From positions 1,181,501 through 1,245,500 of the forward strand of contig JAJFZO010000695.1 in the NCBI GenBank assembly GCA_021397835.1: a stretch of DNA of 64,000 nucleotides, read 5' to 3'. Positions 11,400 to 23,339 of the stretch are shown piece after piece (within the stretch, counting starts at the first letter, position 1; every line of letters starts with the position of its first letter). Position numbers and translations under genes: made by a program. The notes under the pieces are model-generated. The model was not told the DNA's origin and did not search any database. It worked only from the letters and a program-made list of their open reading frames with translations. The DNA comes from Moringa oleifera (taxonomy: Eukaryota > Streptophyta > Magnoliopsida > Brassicales > Moringaceae).

Positions 11400-12960
11400 G
11401 GTTCCCTTTGGATATTTGAGCTAGATCTATTAATTTGAAACTGAAGAAATATAGTTTTGATGTTAAAGCAGATAAATCTCAATTTTTATATCTTACGGGC
11501 AATGAGGTTGAGTTGATCCCACATCAAATTTGGAGATTGTATCTCAATACTACATCAAAGGAATTGGGTTTGACTTCAATATGGTTAATTTGATCTTATA
11601 TCAAACTTAATCCCCAATGTGGTTAATTTTATATGAAGACTTGACCGGACGTGATTTACTCGCATTAGATTCTTAGATATGTAATAGAAAAGGAATAATA
11701 AAAACGATGTCAGATTAGTAAAGTAATACTAGCAATAATAAAATCGATGTCAAATTGGTAAAATTATAATTATTGTTTAATTGATGTCAAATTGATAAAA
11801 ATAAGCAAATAAAGTGACAAATCTGTGATCAAAATAAATATATCCTAATGACAAATTGGCATGAAATAGTTTTAAATGAAAAATGTCTCTTTTATGTGGC
11901 ATTCAACATTTATAGCTAACTTAAGATGTCACACCTAACATTTCACTAAGTCAAACTTAATTCCTCTTGTAATTGATTTTGATCTCATATTAAAACGTTA
12001 ACATGATTCTGATGTGATTAATTCTAATATCAAATCCACATTCAATTTCATCTCAATGTGATTGACTTTGATCTTACATCAAATTAATTTGCACCTCGAT
12101 ATGATTGACTTTGATCTCAAATCAAATTCAAGATCTAATCTATAAACAAGATATAGTATCAAAACTTTAGCTTGATCTTGATGTGATTAACTTTGATCTC
12201 ATATTAAATCAATCCAATTTTCGATATGATTGACTTTAATCTCACATTGGGTTTCAGATGTAATCCCAGATATGCTTGACTTTGATTTCACATTAAATTT
12301 TAGATCTAATTTAGATGTGAGATGTGATTGGCTTTGATCTTACATCAAAACCTCAACTTGATCCTGATATAATTGACTTTGATCTCACATTGAGTTTCAG
12401 ATATCATTTATAGCCTAGATATGATTAACTTTGATCTCGTATCAAGTTTTAGATATAATCCTAGATATGATTGACTTCGACTCGCATCGAGTTACAAATG
12501 TAATTTATAGCCTAAATATCTAACTTTGATCTTATTTCATGTTTTAAATGTGTAATTATAATTTAACTTCGACTCACATCAGATTCTACATGCGAGCTTA
12601 TATCAGAATTCGAGGCCATAAATGTTTGATAATTTATTTTTGTTACAAATAGTTAAAGACTTATAATCATTGATGAAGATCTCACATCAGGATTCATTGA
12701 ATGAACAAGATAATCATGGTGAAGTAGACTTGAAGACTGATAAGGACATATAAGTCAACCCTTGATATGATTGATTCTGATATAACATTGGGCTCCAAAC
12801 ACTACTTAACCCTTGATGTGATTGACCTTCATCTAATATCGAGATTCAAGGATACAACTGTTTGGAAAGGAAGAATCACAAAGGGTCAAGAAGTTAGTGG
12901 AAGACTCCATATCCAGCATTGTGATCCACTTCATCCTATAACAGATTTTTGAATTTTATT
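11400..12960 (+). repeat. Tandem array in the U3 of copy B
   Basis: There are around 25 degenerate units of 'tgtgattgactttgatctca' plus 'catcaaattt' and variable filler, spaced roughly 45-70 bases. Most units contain a dyad of the form GATRTGA-(ttgactttgatc)-TCRYATC; at 12418-12440 the A-containing stem on the left faces a T-containing stem on the right, with one wobble pair. The array lies between the LTR start and the TATA box, where repeats could act as promoter elements for the retrotransposon. Confidence 0.7.
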
Positions 12961-13081
12961 TTTTGGTTGACTCTAATCTCACATCAAAATTTCCATTGAG
13001 TGCACATTATCCAGTACTGTGGTCCTTTTTCTCCACACAGATTTTAAAATTTTTTTGGGCTTTACATTTTTTTTTCTTTCC

Positions 13082-13089
13082 TATAAATA
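13082..13089 (+). promoter_or_regulatory. TATA box of the copy B LTR
   Basis: TATAAATA directly follows the U3 array and lies some 40 bases before the leader segment conserved in copy A. Its position fits the LTR promoter of the remnant. No current activity is implied. Confidence 0.45.
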
Positions 13090-13719
13090 TACCCATTTTC
13101 AATGGGAAAAGCGTTATATTCTCCAATAAAAAAGTAGATTTCTAGAGACTTCCTTTAGGAGAAAATTTTGTTTATATTCGCTGTTTGGCAGAGTGATCGC
13201 ATAAATGTACTGATGTCGAGCATTTTGAAGCTTAAAATCTCTCTCTATAAAGCCTTCTAGAGAGTATTTGCTTACTGTTTGGTAGAGAGGTAGTCTAAGA
13301 ACTATACTAAAGGTATAATTTTCTTATAATTTTTAAATTACAAAAAATGAAGAAAAAGATGATTGTTTAGCTTTACTTTTTTTTGTTGATTATTTATTAA
13401 TTAATATTGTAAATTTTGTGATGCATTTCATATTTTTTAAAAGTTATTTCGAAGAAAAAAATTTGATGAAATTCATATTTCGATGTTTAAATGAAAATGT
13501 ATTTGTTTTTTGGATAAAAAATCCACAATCAATTGGATTCTTAGGTTCTTGAATAAAATTGTGTGATAAATTATTTTGAGATTTTCATATTTTGATTAAG
13601 TCTAATAGGGCTTTTCTCCTAAAAAAATTTTGACATTGAGTGAAGGCTAATCTTGCCTTGTTTGTATATACTATATTTATATATTATACTTCACTACTAC
13701 AAAAATTATAATAATTAAC

Positions 13720-13990
13720 ACCAATTTAATGACAATTATTTAAAGAACTGTCATTAAAAAGTTTATTAACACTTTTCATGATAGTTATTCCAAATCTGTC
13801 ATTAAAAATAAGGTTTTTAACGCCAATTAAAGAAGAATTGGCGTTAAATAACCTATGATTTAAACATTTAACGTCAGTTCCTGAAGAACTCACATTAAAA
13901 GATCCATCACTTGAGAATTTAACGCCAGTTCTCAAGAAACTGACATTAAAACAATAAAGCCAATTCTTGAAGAACTGGCGTTAAAGGCCA
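13720..13990 (+). repeat. 5' subterminal hairpin repeats of the CACTA element
   Basis: About five units of roughly 40-50 bases, each a short palindrome. For example, AACGCCAATT pairs with AATTGGCGTT at 13819-13847. Neighbours carry related stems such as GCCAATTC facing GAACTGGC. In CACTA elements such repeats bind the transposase accessory protein. Two more degenerate copies occur inside the element at 14775-14865. Confidence 0.8.
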
Positions 13991-14049
13991 AAATAGGCTA
14001 GGATAACTACCACCTTTGAGCCACACAGGCTTTTAACTTTGGGCATGCC

Positions 14050-14720
14050 CTAATCTGGCTACATCTTATAGCAGCAACCGCTACAGCAACCGCAGCAGCA
14101 GCAATCGTTGTTGCTGCAAGTAGCCATCACTCCTGCAAGAAGCAGAGGCGACGTAGCCGTGGCTACTGCAAGAAGCAGCAGCAATGGCTGCTTACAGCAG
14201 TAGCAACCGTTGCTACTGTAAGAAGTAGTAGTAATGGCTGCTTACAACAGCAATGTCTTGCAGCAACGACGGCTACTTACAGCAGTAATGGCAGCCACTG
14301 CTGCAGCTTCTGTTGTAAGCAGCAGTGGCTGATGTTATTGCAAGAAGCTACAGCAACCACCACATTCCCGATTAGGACTCCTCTGCTTAGGCAATGGCAG
14401 ACGTTGCTGCTGCTCCATCACTTGTTACTGCTTCTTACACCGAGAGAAATGCAAGAGGTAACGAGAAATCTGAAAATTCACACTTTCCTTGCTATCATGA
14501 CATCAAAAATCAATTCAGACTTTCAACAGAGTGCTTTGTTTAAACTACCATGCAAGATGAATAAAAATCTGAAAGAACACATAGTTTTCGACAGATGTTT
14601 AACAGCAATGGCTGTTTATAGCAGCAATAGTTATTTTTGCTGCTGAAACTCTATGAAAACTGTCTGTTGCTGCTGCTTCTCACAGCAGTAGTGACCATCA
14701 ACGTGGAGTGATGATGATTT
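14050..14720 (+). repeat. GCA/CAG-rich region inside the CACTA element
   Basis: Imperfect GCAGCA, CTGCTG and 'gcagcaacc' runs occur on both strands, making the segment much more GC-rich than its surroundings. An open frame crosses it (14332-14646) but its predicted product is low-complexity with no domain. The region may be a decayed exon coding for Gln/Ala/Leu-rich protein or a simple-repeat expansion. Confidence 0.65.
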
Positions 14721-14879
14721 CAAATTCTTTTACACATGCATATCAGACAACAAGTGATGATTTTAAATTCTCTGGCCTTCAACGCTAGTTATACCAGAAC
14801 TGACATTGAAGGCCAGATAATTTAAACCTTCAAAGCCAGTTATGGAATAACTGATGTTAAAGGCTATCCTCCCCTACTT

Positions 14880-15880
14880 TTAAGGTTGGGATCCTAAATT
14901 TGTTTCTAGAGCCCTCTAGAGTCTGCCATAATCTCCCGCACAATTTTCCTCTATAGGTTAGGATTTTCGTCTTTACAGACTGTCTAGAAGTAGCTGCACA
15001 GCCAGGCAGCCTTTCTCCGGCCATTAGGATCTTTACTCTCCGTCCAGAAGCAGCTGGGGTAGCTGCTAGCAGCGTCTCCGGCCTTCTCCTCTTTGGTCTT
15101 TATCTAGAAGCAGGTAAACCAGCTAGCTGCTGGTTTAGCAGTGACACTGCCTCTCTCCTTGCTTCTTCCTCTCTCATTTGTCTCAATCTAGCCGCACCCT
15201 CCCCCTCCATTTGTTCATCTTTGGGATTCAAACATATGTAAGTATTTTGGTATAGATTCGAATTTTTTTTTATGAAATTTAAGTTTCATAATTTTGATTA
15301 AATATGATTTAAAAAATATAGTGAGAATGTATATTATTTTGAGAAGTTTTTTATTAAGTGTGTTTGGCGAATTGTTATTAATTGATGAAATTTGAGTTTT
15401 TTTTTAATTAGTATATTTTGATGAATATATTTGGTATGAATGGGTATATATTGAAATATTTATTATTTCATAATTATTAAGATTTTTAGATTAATTGATA
15501 AATTAAGTAAATGTTAATTAGATGAATTTATATTTTGATAAATTAATTATATATTAGGTGTAGATGAATTTATGTTTGAATTAATTTTTTTACGTAAGAT
15601 TAATTGATATATTTTGTCAAATTTAATTATATTGATTTTATTGTTACCATAAATTAATATATTTAGTTAAATTTTAAATAGGTAATTAATTAATTATATG
15701 CTTATAATATAAACCATTAAATGTTATTTAATTGTTAATTAATTAAGTTACTAGCTAGTTAGATGTTTGTGTAGTAATTAATTAGATGATAATTTGTTTA
15801 CTGTATCTTAATTAACTAATTAATTATTAATCATTTATTTAGCTAATATTAATAAATTAGATGCTTGTGAAGCAAAAAAT
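14880..15880 (+). other. Internal CACTA DNA, leader-like then AT-rich
   Basis: The first part (14880-15235) is C/T-rich and looks like a 5' leader or first exon ending at a possible donor (gtaagt at 15238). The rest is AT-rich and intron-like, dense in 'ttaatta' runs. No coding domain was found. Confidence 0.4.
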
Positions 15881-16149
15881 TACATGTTATTTATAAAGTC
15901 AATCTATTAATGTCAATTAAGTTAGCAAAATTTTTCAACTATCGACTATAAAGCAACAAGGTAAGTTGCCAGTTAAGAAAACACCAACATTGACAAAACC
16001 ACAATCATTGCAATAAGTATCTTCCATTGGGTTACCACCATGATTACAGAAGATGTATAATTACGTGAATAAGGTGATGGCACTTGATGAAGCAATACAC
16101 ATACTTTTTACTGAAGTCTTTGCTTTTAATGGACATGTATTTCTGGTTG

Positions 16150-17160
16150 AGAAGATATCATGCAATTTTGTCATATGGAAGAGCTAAGTGTCACCATTAT
16201 TCAGGCTTACATTGTGTACGTATGTTTTTTGAATTTTTATTTGGTTATTATTGCTTGGCTATATCATATTTATATTTTTCTTACCCTTTATTATTTCAGT
16301 AAACTTTATACAGATTTAGCTGCACTTGGCTTGAAAAAGTACTATTTTATTTGCTGATCCATCAACACTGTCATATGAAATGTCTATAAGTATAGACACT
16401 CAAGCTCGCCACCTAGCCAATAGAATGATAGATCCATGTGACGGAGGAATAGTGATATTTCCTTATAACTTGAGGTAAGTTATAATACTAGTTAAAATTA
16501 TTAATAGTTTTGTTTAAAATATTTTTAGCATTTATTTTTTATAATATAGGCAGCACTGACTGTTAGTGGTTGTCGAGCCTCGTAATTTTGTGTACAGTAT
16601 TTTTGATCATTTGAACCATGGTTCTTATCAAGAACTAAATCAACTTATGTCCACGTAAGTGAAAATATTTTCATTTATGTGAGTATGTATTTTTTTCTAC
16701 TCTTAAAAATATTGATTATTTTCTATTGGCAGCTCTTTTAGATTGTTTCAAGTTTTCAAAGAATCAAGCAATAGGCGCATTCCTAAGAGTATTCCTGCTA
16801 AGGTATGTATATTTAAACCTATATGTGATGTTAGTTTTATTTATTTTGCAAAACATAACAATTAAAAATTTTTAATGCAATATCCATATCAACCTTCAAA
16901 TACTGAATATGGATATTATATTATCAAAATTTTAAGGGACATCATTGATAGACGTGATAGAAATATCCCATATGCAAAAATGGTAAGTTTTTAAGCATTT
17001 ACTTATGTAAATACTTAAGGTAATTAATTGATGTGCTTATTAAAAATTTTAATTGGACTAACTTTTTTTTTTGAAATATAGTTAATGGACATAGATACTT
17101 ACACCTAATCGGATATCGATGAAGTTTGAAAGGAGGTTGAACAATTTCTTTGGAGTGCTA
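16150..17160 (+). pseudogene. Ulp1/C48-like protease pseudogene carried by the CACTA element
   Basis: Several exons with GT-AG borders can be read. The first encodes MQFCHMEELSVTIIQAYIVYV up to the donor at 16216. The next resumes at about 16301. An exon ending near 16474 contains FADPSTLSYEMS and closes with IVIFPYNLR. The following one (from about 16550) has H-stop-LLVVVEPRNFVYSIFDH. Then come exons with FRLFQVFKESS, PSNTEYGYYIIKILRDII and a last MDIDTY segment. This order matches the Ulp1-type cysteine peptidase (C48) domain that plant CACTA and related elements often carry. The active-site pattern is broken: HW became H-stop (tgg to tga) and the expected Cys of ECGYY is Tyr (tgt to tat). 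Stops and a frameshift near 16350 confirm inactivity. Confidence 0.7.
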
Positions 17161-17559
17161 TATTAGAAAGTTGAACCTTTAAGATTTTTGTACACATGAA
17201 CATTATTGAATTTATAGAGTTGAATTTTTAGGATTTTGTAATATTTTAACTCATGTATTGTACATATAGAGTTCAATTATGACATCAAACTTTAGTGATC
17301 TTTTGTTTTGTTTATCTCTTGTTACTTTTCTAAATTAGATTATTTTTGAGTGTTTCCAAATATAAAAGAAGTAATGACGATCTCTGTGAGAATGGTATTG
17401 AAGTGTATAACATAAAAATTTTGGTTGTATATTGTGAAGAATTGTATTGATGTATATGGATGATGTGAAAGACATGAAAAATTTTATATATGCAGGTTTT
17501 AGATAATTTGAATATATAAATTTTGTATTTATTTCAAAATAAATATAAAAAATACCTTT

Positions 17560-17895
17560 AATGACATTAAAAACCCCCTTTTTGACGACAGTTCCAATAG
17601 AACTGTCATTAAAAGGGCCCTCTTTAATGACACTGTCATTAAAAAGTCCCCCATTTAATGACAGTTCCAATAGAACTTTCATTAAAAGGGCCTTCCTTTA
17701 ACGACAGTTCTAATAGAACTATCATTACAGGTCCTTCCTTTTTAGCGACAGTTCCAATAGAACTGTCATTAAAAGGTAATGCTTTTAATGACAGTTCAAT
17801 AACTGTCATTAAAACTTTTCATCTTTAATGACATGAACTAAGATGATAGTTTTACAACTGTCATTAAAAGTCATTTTTAACTGTCATTAAAGCTT
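17560..17895 (+). repeat. 3' subterminal hairpin repeats of the CACTA element
   Basis: Six to eight units of 'gacagttccaatagaactgtc' type, in which GACAGTTC faces GAACTGTC across a 5-base loop, are separated by 'attaaaaggg' spacers. The stem sequence differs from the 5' array (GACAGT versus GGCGTT), although both are palindromic and flanked by TTAA. Confidence 0.85.
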
Positions 17896-18139
17896 CTATT
17901 TGTTGTAGTGCTTATTGATTATATTTTAGGATAAACATCAAATTATTACATTTTAAAATACAAGACCATTCTGTTTAAATGGTACCAATTCTTGGGTACT
18001 TGTAGGGGTGCTAATCTTTCCTTACACATAATTGACTCCCGATCGTAAATCTTCTAATGAAGTAGGCAACTATTTATTTTTTAAATGGAGTTTATCTTTT
18101 CTTTTTCAAAAAAAAAAGTTTTCAAATAAAATTAGTGGA

Positions 18140-19800
18140 CAATCATACCATAAAAAATTATTTGATGACTCCTTATTTTTTTTATTTATTAAAACCAAAA
18201 GAATTTCTAGAAAAAAATTTTCTCCATTAAGCTTTTGCCAAAAAATTTGATTTTAACACCTGTCCAATAAATCCCTATGTTCCAAACTTCAATTTGGACT
18301 TGAGATTTAGTTCTTTCTTACACAATTTTCTTGAATCTTTAGACTAATCTCGATCTTGGTAACCTTGGTTAAGGATCTTCTCGATCTTAAAAAACCTTAA
18401 TCAAGGATAACGTCGATCATGACAGAAGATACAATTATGAAACCAATTTTATGAGATTTGAGATTACATGAATATTAAACAAGATGATGATCTTAATAAT
18501 CACAATAAAATGACTCAATTTGGTTTGGCATTCATCAAGCAAAACCCAAACTAATTAAATCTCAATCTTAGACTAATCTCGATTTACAAAATTTGACCTT
18601 CAATTAACCTCGATCTTGATTGCACAATCCTTAATCTTAAGTCAATCAATTTTAGTTCTGAGTTCAATATGATAGTAAAATTAAGAGGATTATTTGCCAC
18701 TGATTAAGTTTTCATAGAACAAGATTATTCATTAGACTATTAATTTTTCACAATTAAGATTGTTTATGGATTTAACCCATTAATTGCTTTCAATTTGCTG
18801 CCATTGCAAATTAATGATAGGGCTAGTCTAAATAGTCAAAATAAGGTTGAGTTGGTGAAGAAACTCCATAAGAATGTAAGGTAACAAATAGAAAAGAAAA
18901 ATGTGTAATGTGCAACAAAAGCCAACAAAGTAAAAGACAAGTTATCTTTGAAACCAGAGATTGGATTAATTGGGTGCATATGAGGATGAAAAATAGACAA
19001 GTTATCTCACTATACAATGAAAAAAGGACCAATGATGATGAAAAAGGAGTTTTCTTCCTTATCAGAAGGAAAGCTTCGTAGACTCGACAAGTCGCTTATA
19101 GAATGCCGATTACTAAGTGAAGACTTTCTACTTTATTTAATACACCACGTGCTCTAATTGGAGTTCAAGGCATTATTGAACTTATGAGATCCTTTATAGA
19201 CTTACTATAAACCAGGATGTCATCAAAGTAGACCACTCAAACTCTGCATCCTGATCTAAATCTAGCGAGGGATTTACTAGAACTATTATGCATATAATCT
19301 TGGCTCATGATTCAATTGCAATGTAATTAGCTATTAAGCCTCAAAGTTTATGTTTTTATCTTTATGCATGGTGTAATAAAAAGTCCTTAAAAAGATTGAT
19401 TGAGACTCCCACCCTGATCTGTGTGCCCTTTTTTCGTCGAGTGATCATTGGGTTGTAGACAAAAAGAAAAGCTTCTTGAATGACCAAGGAAACCAACTTC
19501 CCTTGTGACGGGTACCATGAGTACACGAATGAGAGAGGAACTATAAGCAAAAATCAGTAATCACTCTCCTATTTTAAGATATTGCAATAATGTAACTCTT
19601 ATTTCTTACTTTTCTTATTGATAGATTGTTGCATCACCTGGGATGGAACATGAAATGCATATAGAAAAGATAAGTTCAATTCAAGACCTCGTTGCCTCTA
19701 TACCTGAAAGAGATGCGCTGCTCCATCCTCGACCTTCTTTGTTTTTGATGAAAAACAAAGAAAATCTCTCGATCTCTGTAGAAGTTTTTTTCTCGATATC
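18140..19800. other. Unclassified DNA; degenerate 'ctcgatctt' repeats, then a mitochondrial-like segment
   Basis: At 18330-18650 the words 'actaatctcgatcttg' and 'ctcgatctta' recur at irregular spacing, a weak old tandem repeat. From about 19030 the sequence becomes more GC-rich with texture like the other unclassified segments between the retrotransposons. No gene, RNA gene or transposon end was recognised. Confidence 0.4.
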
Positions 19801-20242
19801 TATTGAGAATTTGACAACCAAATCCCTAGTTGATTGATCAAATATCAAATTCTTATAATCCAAAAGCAATAATAATAGAAGGAAGAAAAAATTAAGCAAT
19901 CATAAGAACACAAGATTTATAGTATTTCACATTTAATTGAGAATTACATCCATTTTGTAGCCACTACAAGAAACATTTTCACTATAAAAATAGACTACAA
20001 GAGAGATAACTATTTTTTCCTACTCCTCACTTTACTAGAATAAAGCCCTAAGACTCTAACCTGCTACCTCTGTGTCCTTTATATAATAAAGCCCAAGGCT
20101 AAAAATAGATGGATAAAAACCCTAAAATATCTTTTCAGATATACCCTTTTAGATAAGTATATACCTTTTGAGATAAGTATACAAGACTGTAAAAAATTTA
20201 AAATACACTTTTAAATATATTTATCTTCACACACGCTTAAAA
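19801..20242 (-). repeat. 3' LTR of Copia-1
   Basis: It aligns along its whole length with 24246-24739. It is preceded in element orientation by a purine tract (minus-strand 'aagtgggagat', 20244-20254). The inner part contains a 'tttatataataaag' block seen in both LTRs. Confidence 0.85.
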
Positions 20243-20311
20243 ATCTCCCACTTAGAGACTAATTCATTATCTCAATTATTTCTTCCACCTGCAATGACCA
20301 TGATTCCCAAT

Positions 20312-23300
20312 TAGTAGTTGAGAATTTTCACTAAAGTTATACATAACTTCAGTTTCTCGATTATAACAATCTTAGTCAACATATTAGCTAGATTTTAATA
20401 TCTTTTTCAAGTGATAAGATATTATCTTCCAAAGCTAATCTTATGAAGTGATATCTAACTTGTATATGCTTTATTCCAGCATGATATATAGGGTTCATTT
20501 TTCAAATAAATGGTATTCTGGCTGTCATAATGTAACATACTTTTTTCAAATTTGTGCCCCAGTTCATTCAGGAAATATAATAACCATATCATCTTCTTGT
20601 TTGCTTTTGTAAAAGTAATATATTTAGCCTCTATGGTAGAAAGTGCAACTATTTTTTATAGTTTAGACGTCCAACTGATTGCAATACCACCTAATATGTA
20701 AATATACCCAGTGGTACTTTTTCTACTATCTATATCATTAGCCATATCAGTATCAACATAACTATACAAACTCATATCTGTTTTTTTTAAGTACAAAGCT
20801 AAATCTACAGTACTTTTGAAATACCTGAAAACCATTTAACTGCTTCCCAGCATTATTTTTCTAGATTGCTCGTATACTTGCTAATAACTCTTACTGCATA
20901 TGCCATGTCTGGTCTTGTATATACTGTGGTATACATTAAACTCCCAATAGTAAAATCATATGGCACCCTGCCCATATATGTAATCTCATCATCAGTTGAA
21001 AGACATTGACTCTTAGATAGCCTGAAATAACTAACCAAAGGTGTACTCACCAGTTTGGCACCATCCATTTTGAATCTAACGAGCACCTTGTTAATGTATT
21101 TCTCCTGAGATAGTTTGAGAATTCCCTTTTTCTTGGTAATTCTCATCCCAAGGATTTATGTAGTAGAACCTAAATCCTTCATAGGAAACTTCTTTAAAAG
21201 CTTACTTTTTAATTTTTTTATCTCATACAAATTAGCTTCAACAATTAACATGTCATCAACCTATAATAACAGGATAATGTAAAAGTTATCATACATTAAA
21301 CATAACAACAATGGTATACCCGGCATCTTAAAAAACTATTTTCACCAATGAAATTGTCAACCTTTTGTACTCTAGGAGCTTGATTTAACCCACACAAACT
21401 TTTCATAACTTTGCATACCATTTTCTCCTTACCTTTGACTTCAAATCCCTGTTGCTGATTCATATAAATTTCTTTTTCCAAATAGCCATGAAGAAAAACT
21501 GTTTTACATCCATTTGCTATAGGTGCAAATCTTCCTAAGCCACTAACTCGAGTACTATTTTGATTGTAGTCAACTTAACCACTGGAGAGAAAATCTTTGT
21601 GTAGTCAATACTTTCTTTTCGTTGAAAGCCTTTAACTACTAACCTTACTTTATACCACTTATTACCATCATGTGCTTCTTTTATCAAGTAAATCTATTTA
21701 TTCTGCAAGGCTTTTTATCCTTGTGGTAGTTCCGCCAACTCTTATGTTTGATTACTCATGAGGGAATTCATCATGGCTTTCATGGCTAACTCCAACTTGA
21801 TTGATTCTTCACCTTGCAAAGCTTCATCAAAACTCTGTGGTTCGCCCTTACCAATCAATAAGATGTAGTTTAAAGATGGTGAAAATCTCTATGGTGGTCT
21901 CACAGTCCTAACAGATCTTCTCACTTCCATCATATGAGTGGTTGGATTTACCTTTGGAGCCATTCTTTCTTGATTTTTCTCAGCAATGTCATCTTCTACT
22001 TCTTCGGTATTTCGTTGCAACTAATTCACTATAATATCTCTCGAATTGATCACTTCAGGCCTTTTTACCTCATAATTTATTACTTCTGAACTCTTGCCTA
22101 AACTATCACTGTACAGAACTTGCTCATTGAAGATTACATCCATGCTCATAATGATCTTTCTGTTTTGGCTATCCTAGAAACGATAACCAAATTCATTATC
22201 ACCATATCTAATAAAAAAATATTTTTTAAATTTAAGATCAAGTTTACTTCTAGCAGCAGCATCAATATGGATATATGATAGGTAACCAAATATTCTGAAA
22301 AAAGACAGGTTTACTTTTTTTCCACTCTAAACCTCCTTAGGTATTCTACAATCTATAGGAACTGAATGACCCTTATTGATCAAATATACTACAGTGTTAA
22401 CTGCATCTGTCCAAAATACCTTGGATAACTTTGCATGCATTCTCATGCTCCTTGCATGCTTATTCAATGTCCCGTTCATCCTCTCTGCAACACCATTCTG
22501 TTGAGGTGTCCTTGGAATAGTCTTCTTCATCTTGATTCCATTATTAGCACAAAAATTTTTGAAATCTCCATCAATGTATTCTTCATCATTATCAGATCTC
22601 AAACACATAATCTTAAGACTGGTTTCATTCTCAAACCATAACTTTTCATTTTTGAAAAGATTAAACACATCATGTTTATTCTTCAAAAAATAAATCCATA
22701 CCTTTGTAGTTGAGTCATTAATGAAACTCACATAGTAGCTAGATCCCCTAAGAGATGTCACAATTGAAGGCCCCCATACATTTGTATGAACTAACTTTAG
22801 TTTTTGTTACTTCAATTGCTTTCCTGCTTTGGAAAGGCTAACCCTTTTATGTTTGCAAAAGATGCAGCTTTCACACAACTTGTGCTTCACAGATTTTAAA
22901 TTTGATAAATTACCATGTGCTACCATGACCTTCATTCGTTTTTCACTTTTATGCCCAAGTTTGTAATGCCATAATTCAGAGCTTATACCAGTGTTAACAG
23001 TAACTACTGTATCCTTGCAACTTGAGGTCATATAGAGAGTTTTAGTTTTATTCCTTGAGCAATAACCATGGCACTTTTTGTAATTTTTCAAGCATTATCA
23101 TTGAAAACCACCTTGTACCCTTCACTATTAAGCTGTCTAACAGAAATCAGATTTCTCATCAACTTTGACATATGTCTCACCTTTTGAATCTTTCAGATAT
23201 TCTCGTTTGGTATCTTTAATTTAACATCACCCATACCAACAATGTTCAAAGGTTCTCTATGAGCAAGATTTCTCAAAATTATCAACAACATAATTATCCT

Positions 23301-23330
23301 TTATTTTGCTATATGCAATGATATGAAAAA
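20312..23330 (-). pseudogene. Copia-1 pol remnant
   Basis: Recognisable pieces in order on the minus strand are as follows. A protease/GAG-pre-integrase segment (23091-22807) has the H-x-H...C-x2-C pattern (HYKLGHK, CESCIFC). An integrase core (22761-22327) has YFLKNKHDVF, RSDNDEEY and PQQNGVAERMNGTL. Reverse transcriptase starts near 21840 with a SFDEALQGEESIK-like block, followed by VRLVVKGFQ and a palm region. Thumb/connection and RNase H (21146 to about 20312) contain ISKYTSNLEK and IVALSTIEA. Copia pol normally makes the cleavage, integration and reverse-transcription enzymes of the virus-like particle. Here several stops (Q to stop) and frameshifts interrupt every domain, and RSDN is followed by DEEY in place of GGEY. 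Confidence 0.85.
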
Positions 23331-23339
23331 TGCTTCAAA

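Larger units (their letters stand above)
13692..17910 (+). mobile_element. CACTA (En/Spm-type) transposon, non-autonomous
   Basis: The left end begins CACTACTACAAAAATT and the right end finishes in TTTGTTGTAGTG, the reverse complement of CACTACAACAAA. Both ends are flanked by the 3-bp direct repeat CTT (13689-13691 and 17911-17913), the TSD length of CACTA elements. Subterminal hairpin arrays occupy both flanks, as is usual for the group. No TNP2-type transposase domain was found, only a decayed Ulp1-like gene. The element is therefore probably mobilised only by relatives, if at all. It sits inside the LTR of copy B and is younger than that LTR. Confidence 0.92.
11120..18135 (+). mobile_element. 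Tat/Ogre-like gypsy LTR remnant, copy B, split by a CACTA element
   Basis: A purine tract (11124-11144) is followed by 'agacacctaattttagctc', a typical LTR start region of this group although it lacks a clean TG. A U3 with a long tandem array follows (11400-12960), then a TATAAATA box (13082-13089) and a transcribed-like leader (13120-13330) matching copy A. The LTR then breaks at 13691 and resumes at 17914 with 'ggggtgctaat...' and 'gactcccgatc', the end signature of the group. About 110 bases further comes 'attagtggac'. The break is exactly the CACTA insertion. Because repeat-rich 3'-UTR-like sequence precedes it, this looks like a 3' LTR whose coding part is gone. Its far end near 18135 is approximate. 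Confidence 0.6.
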
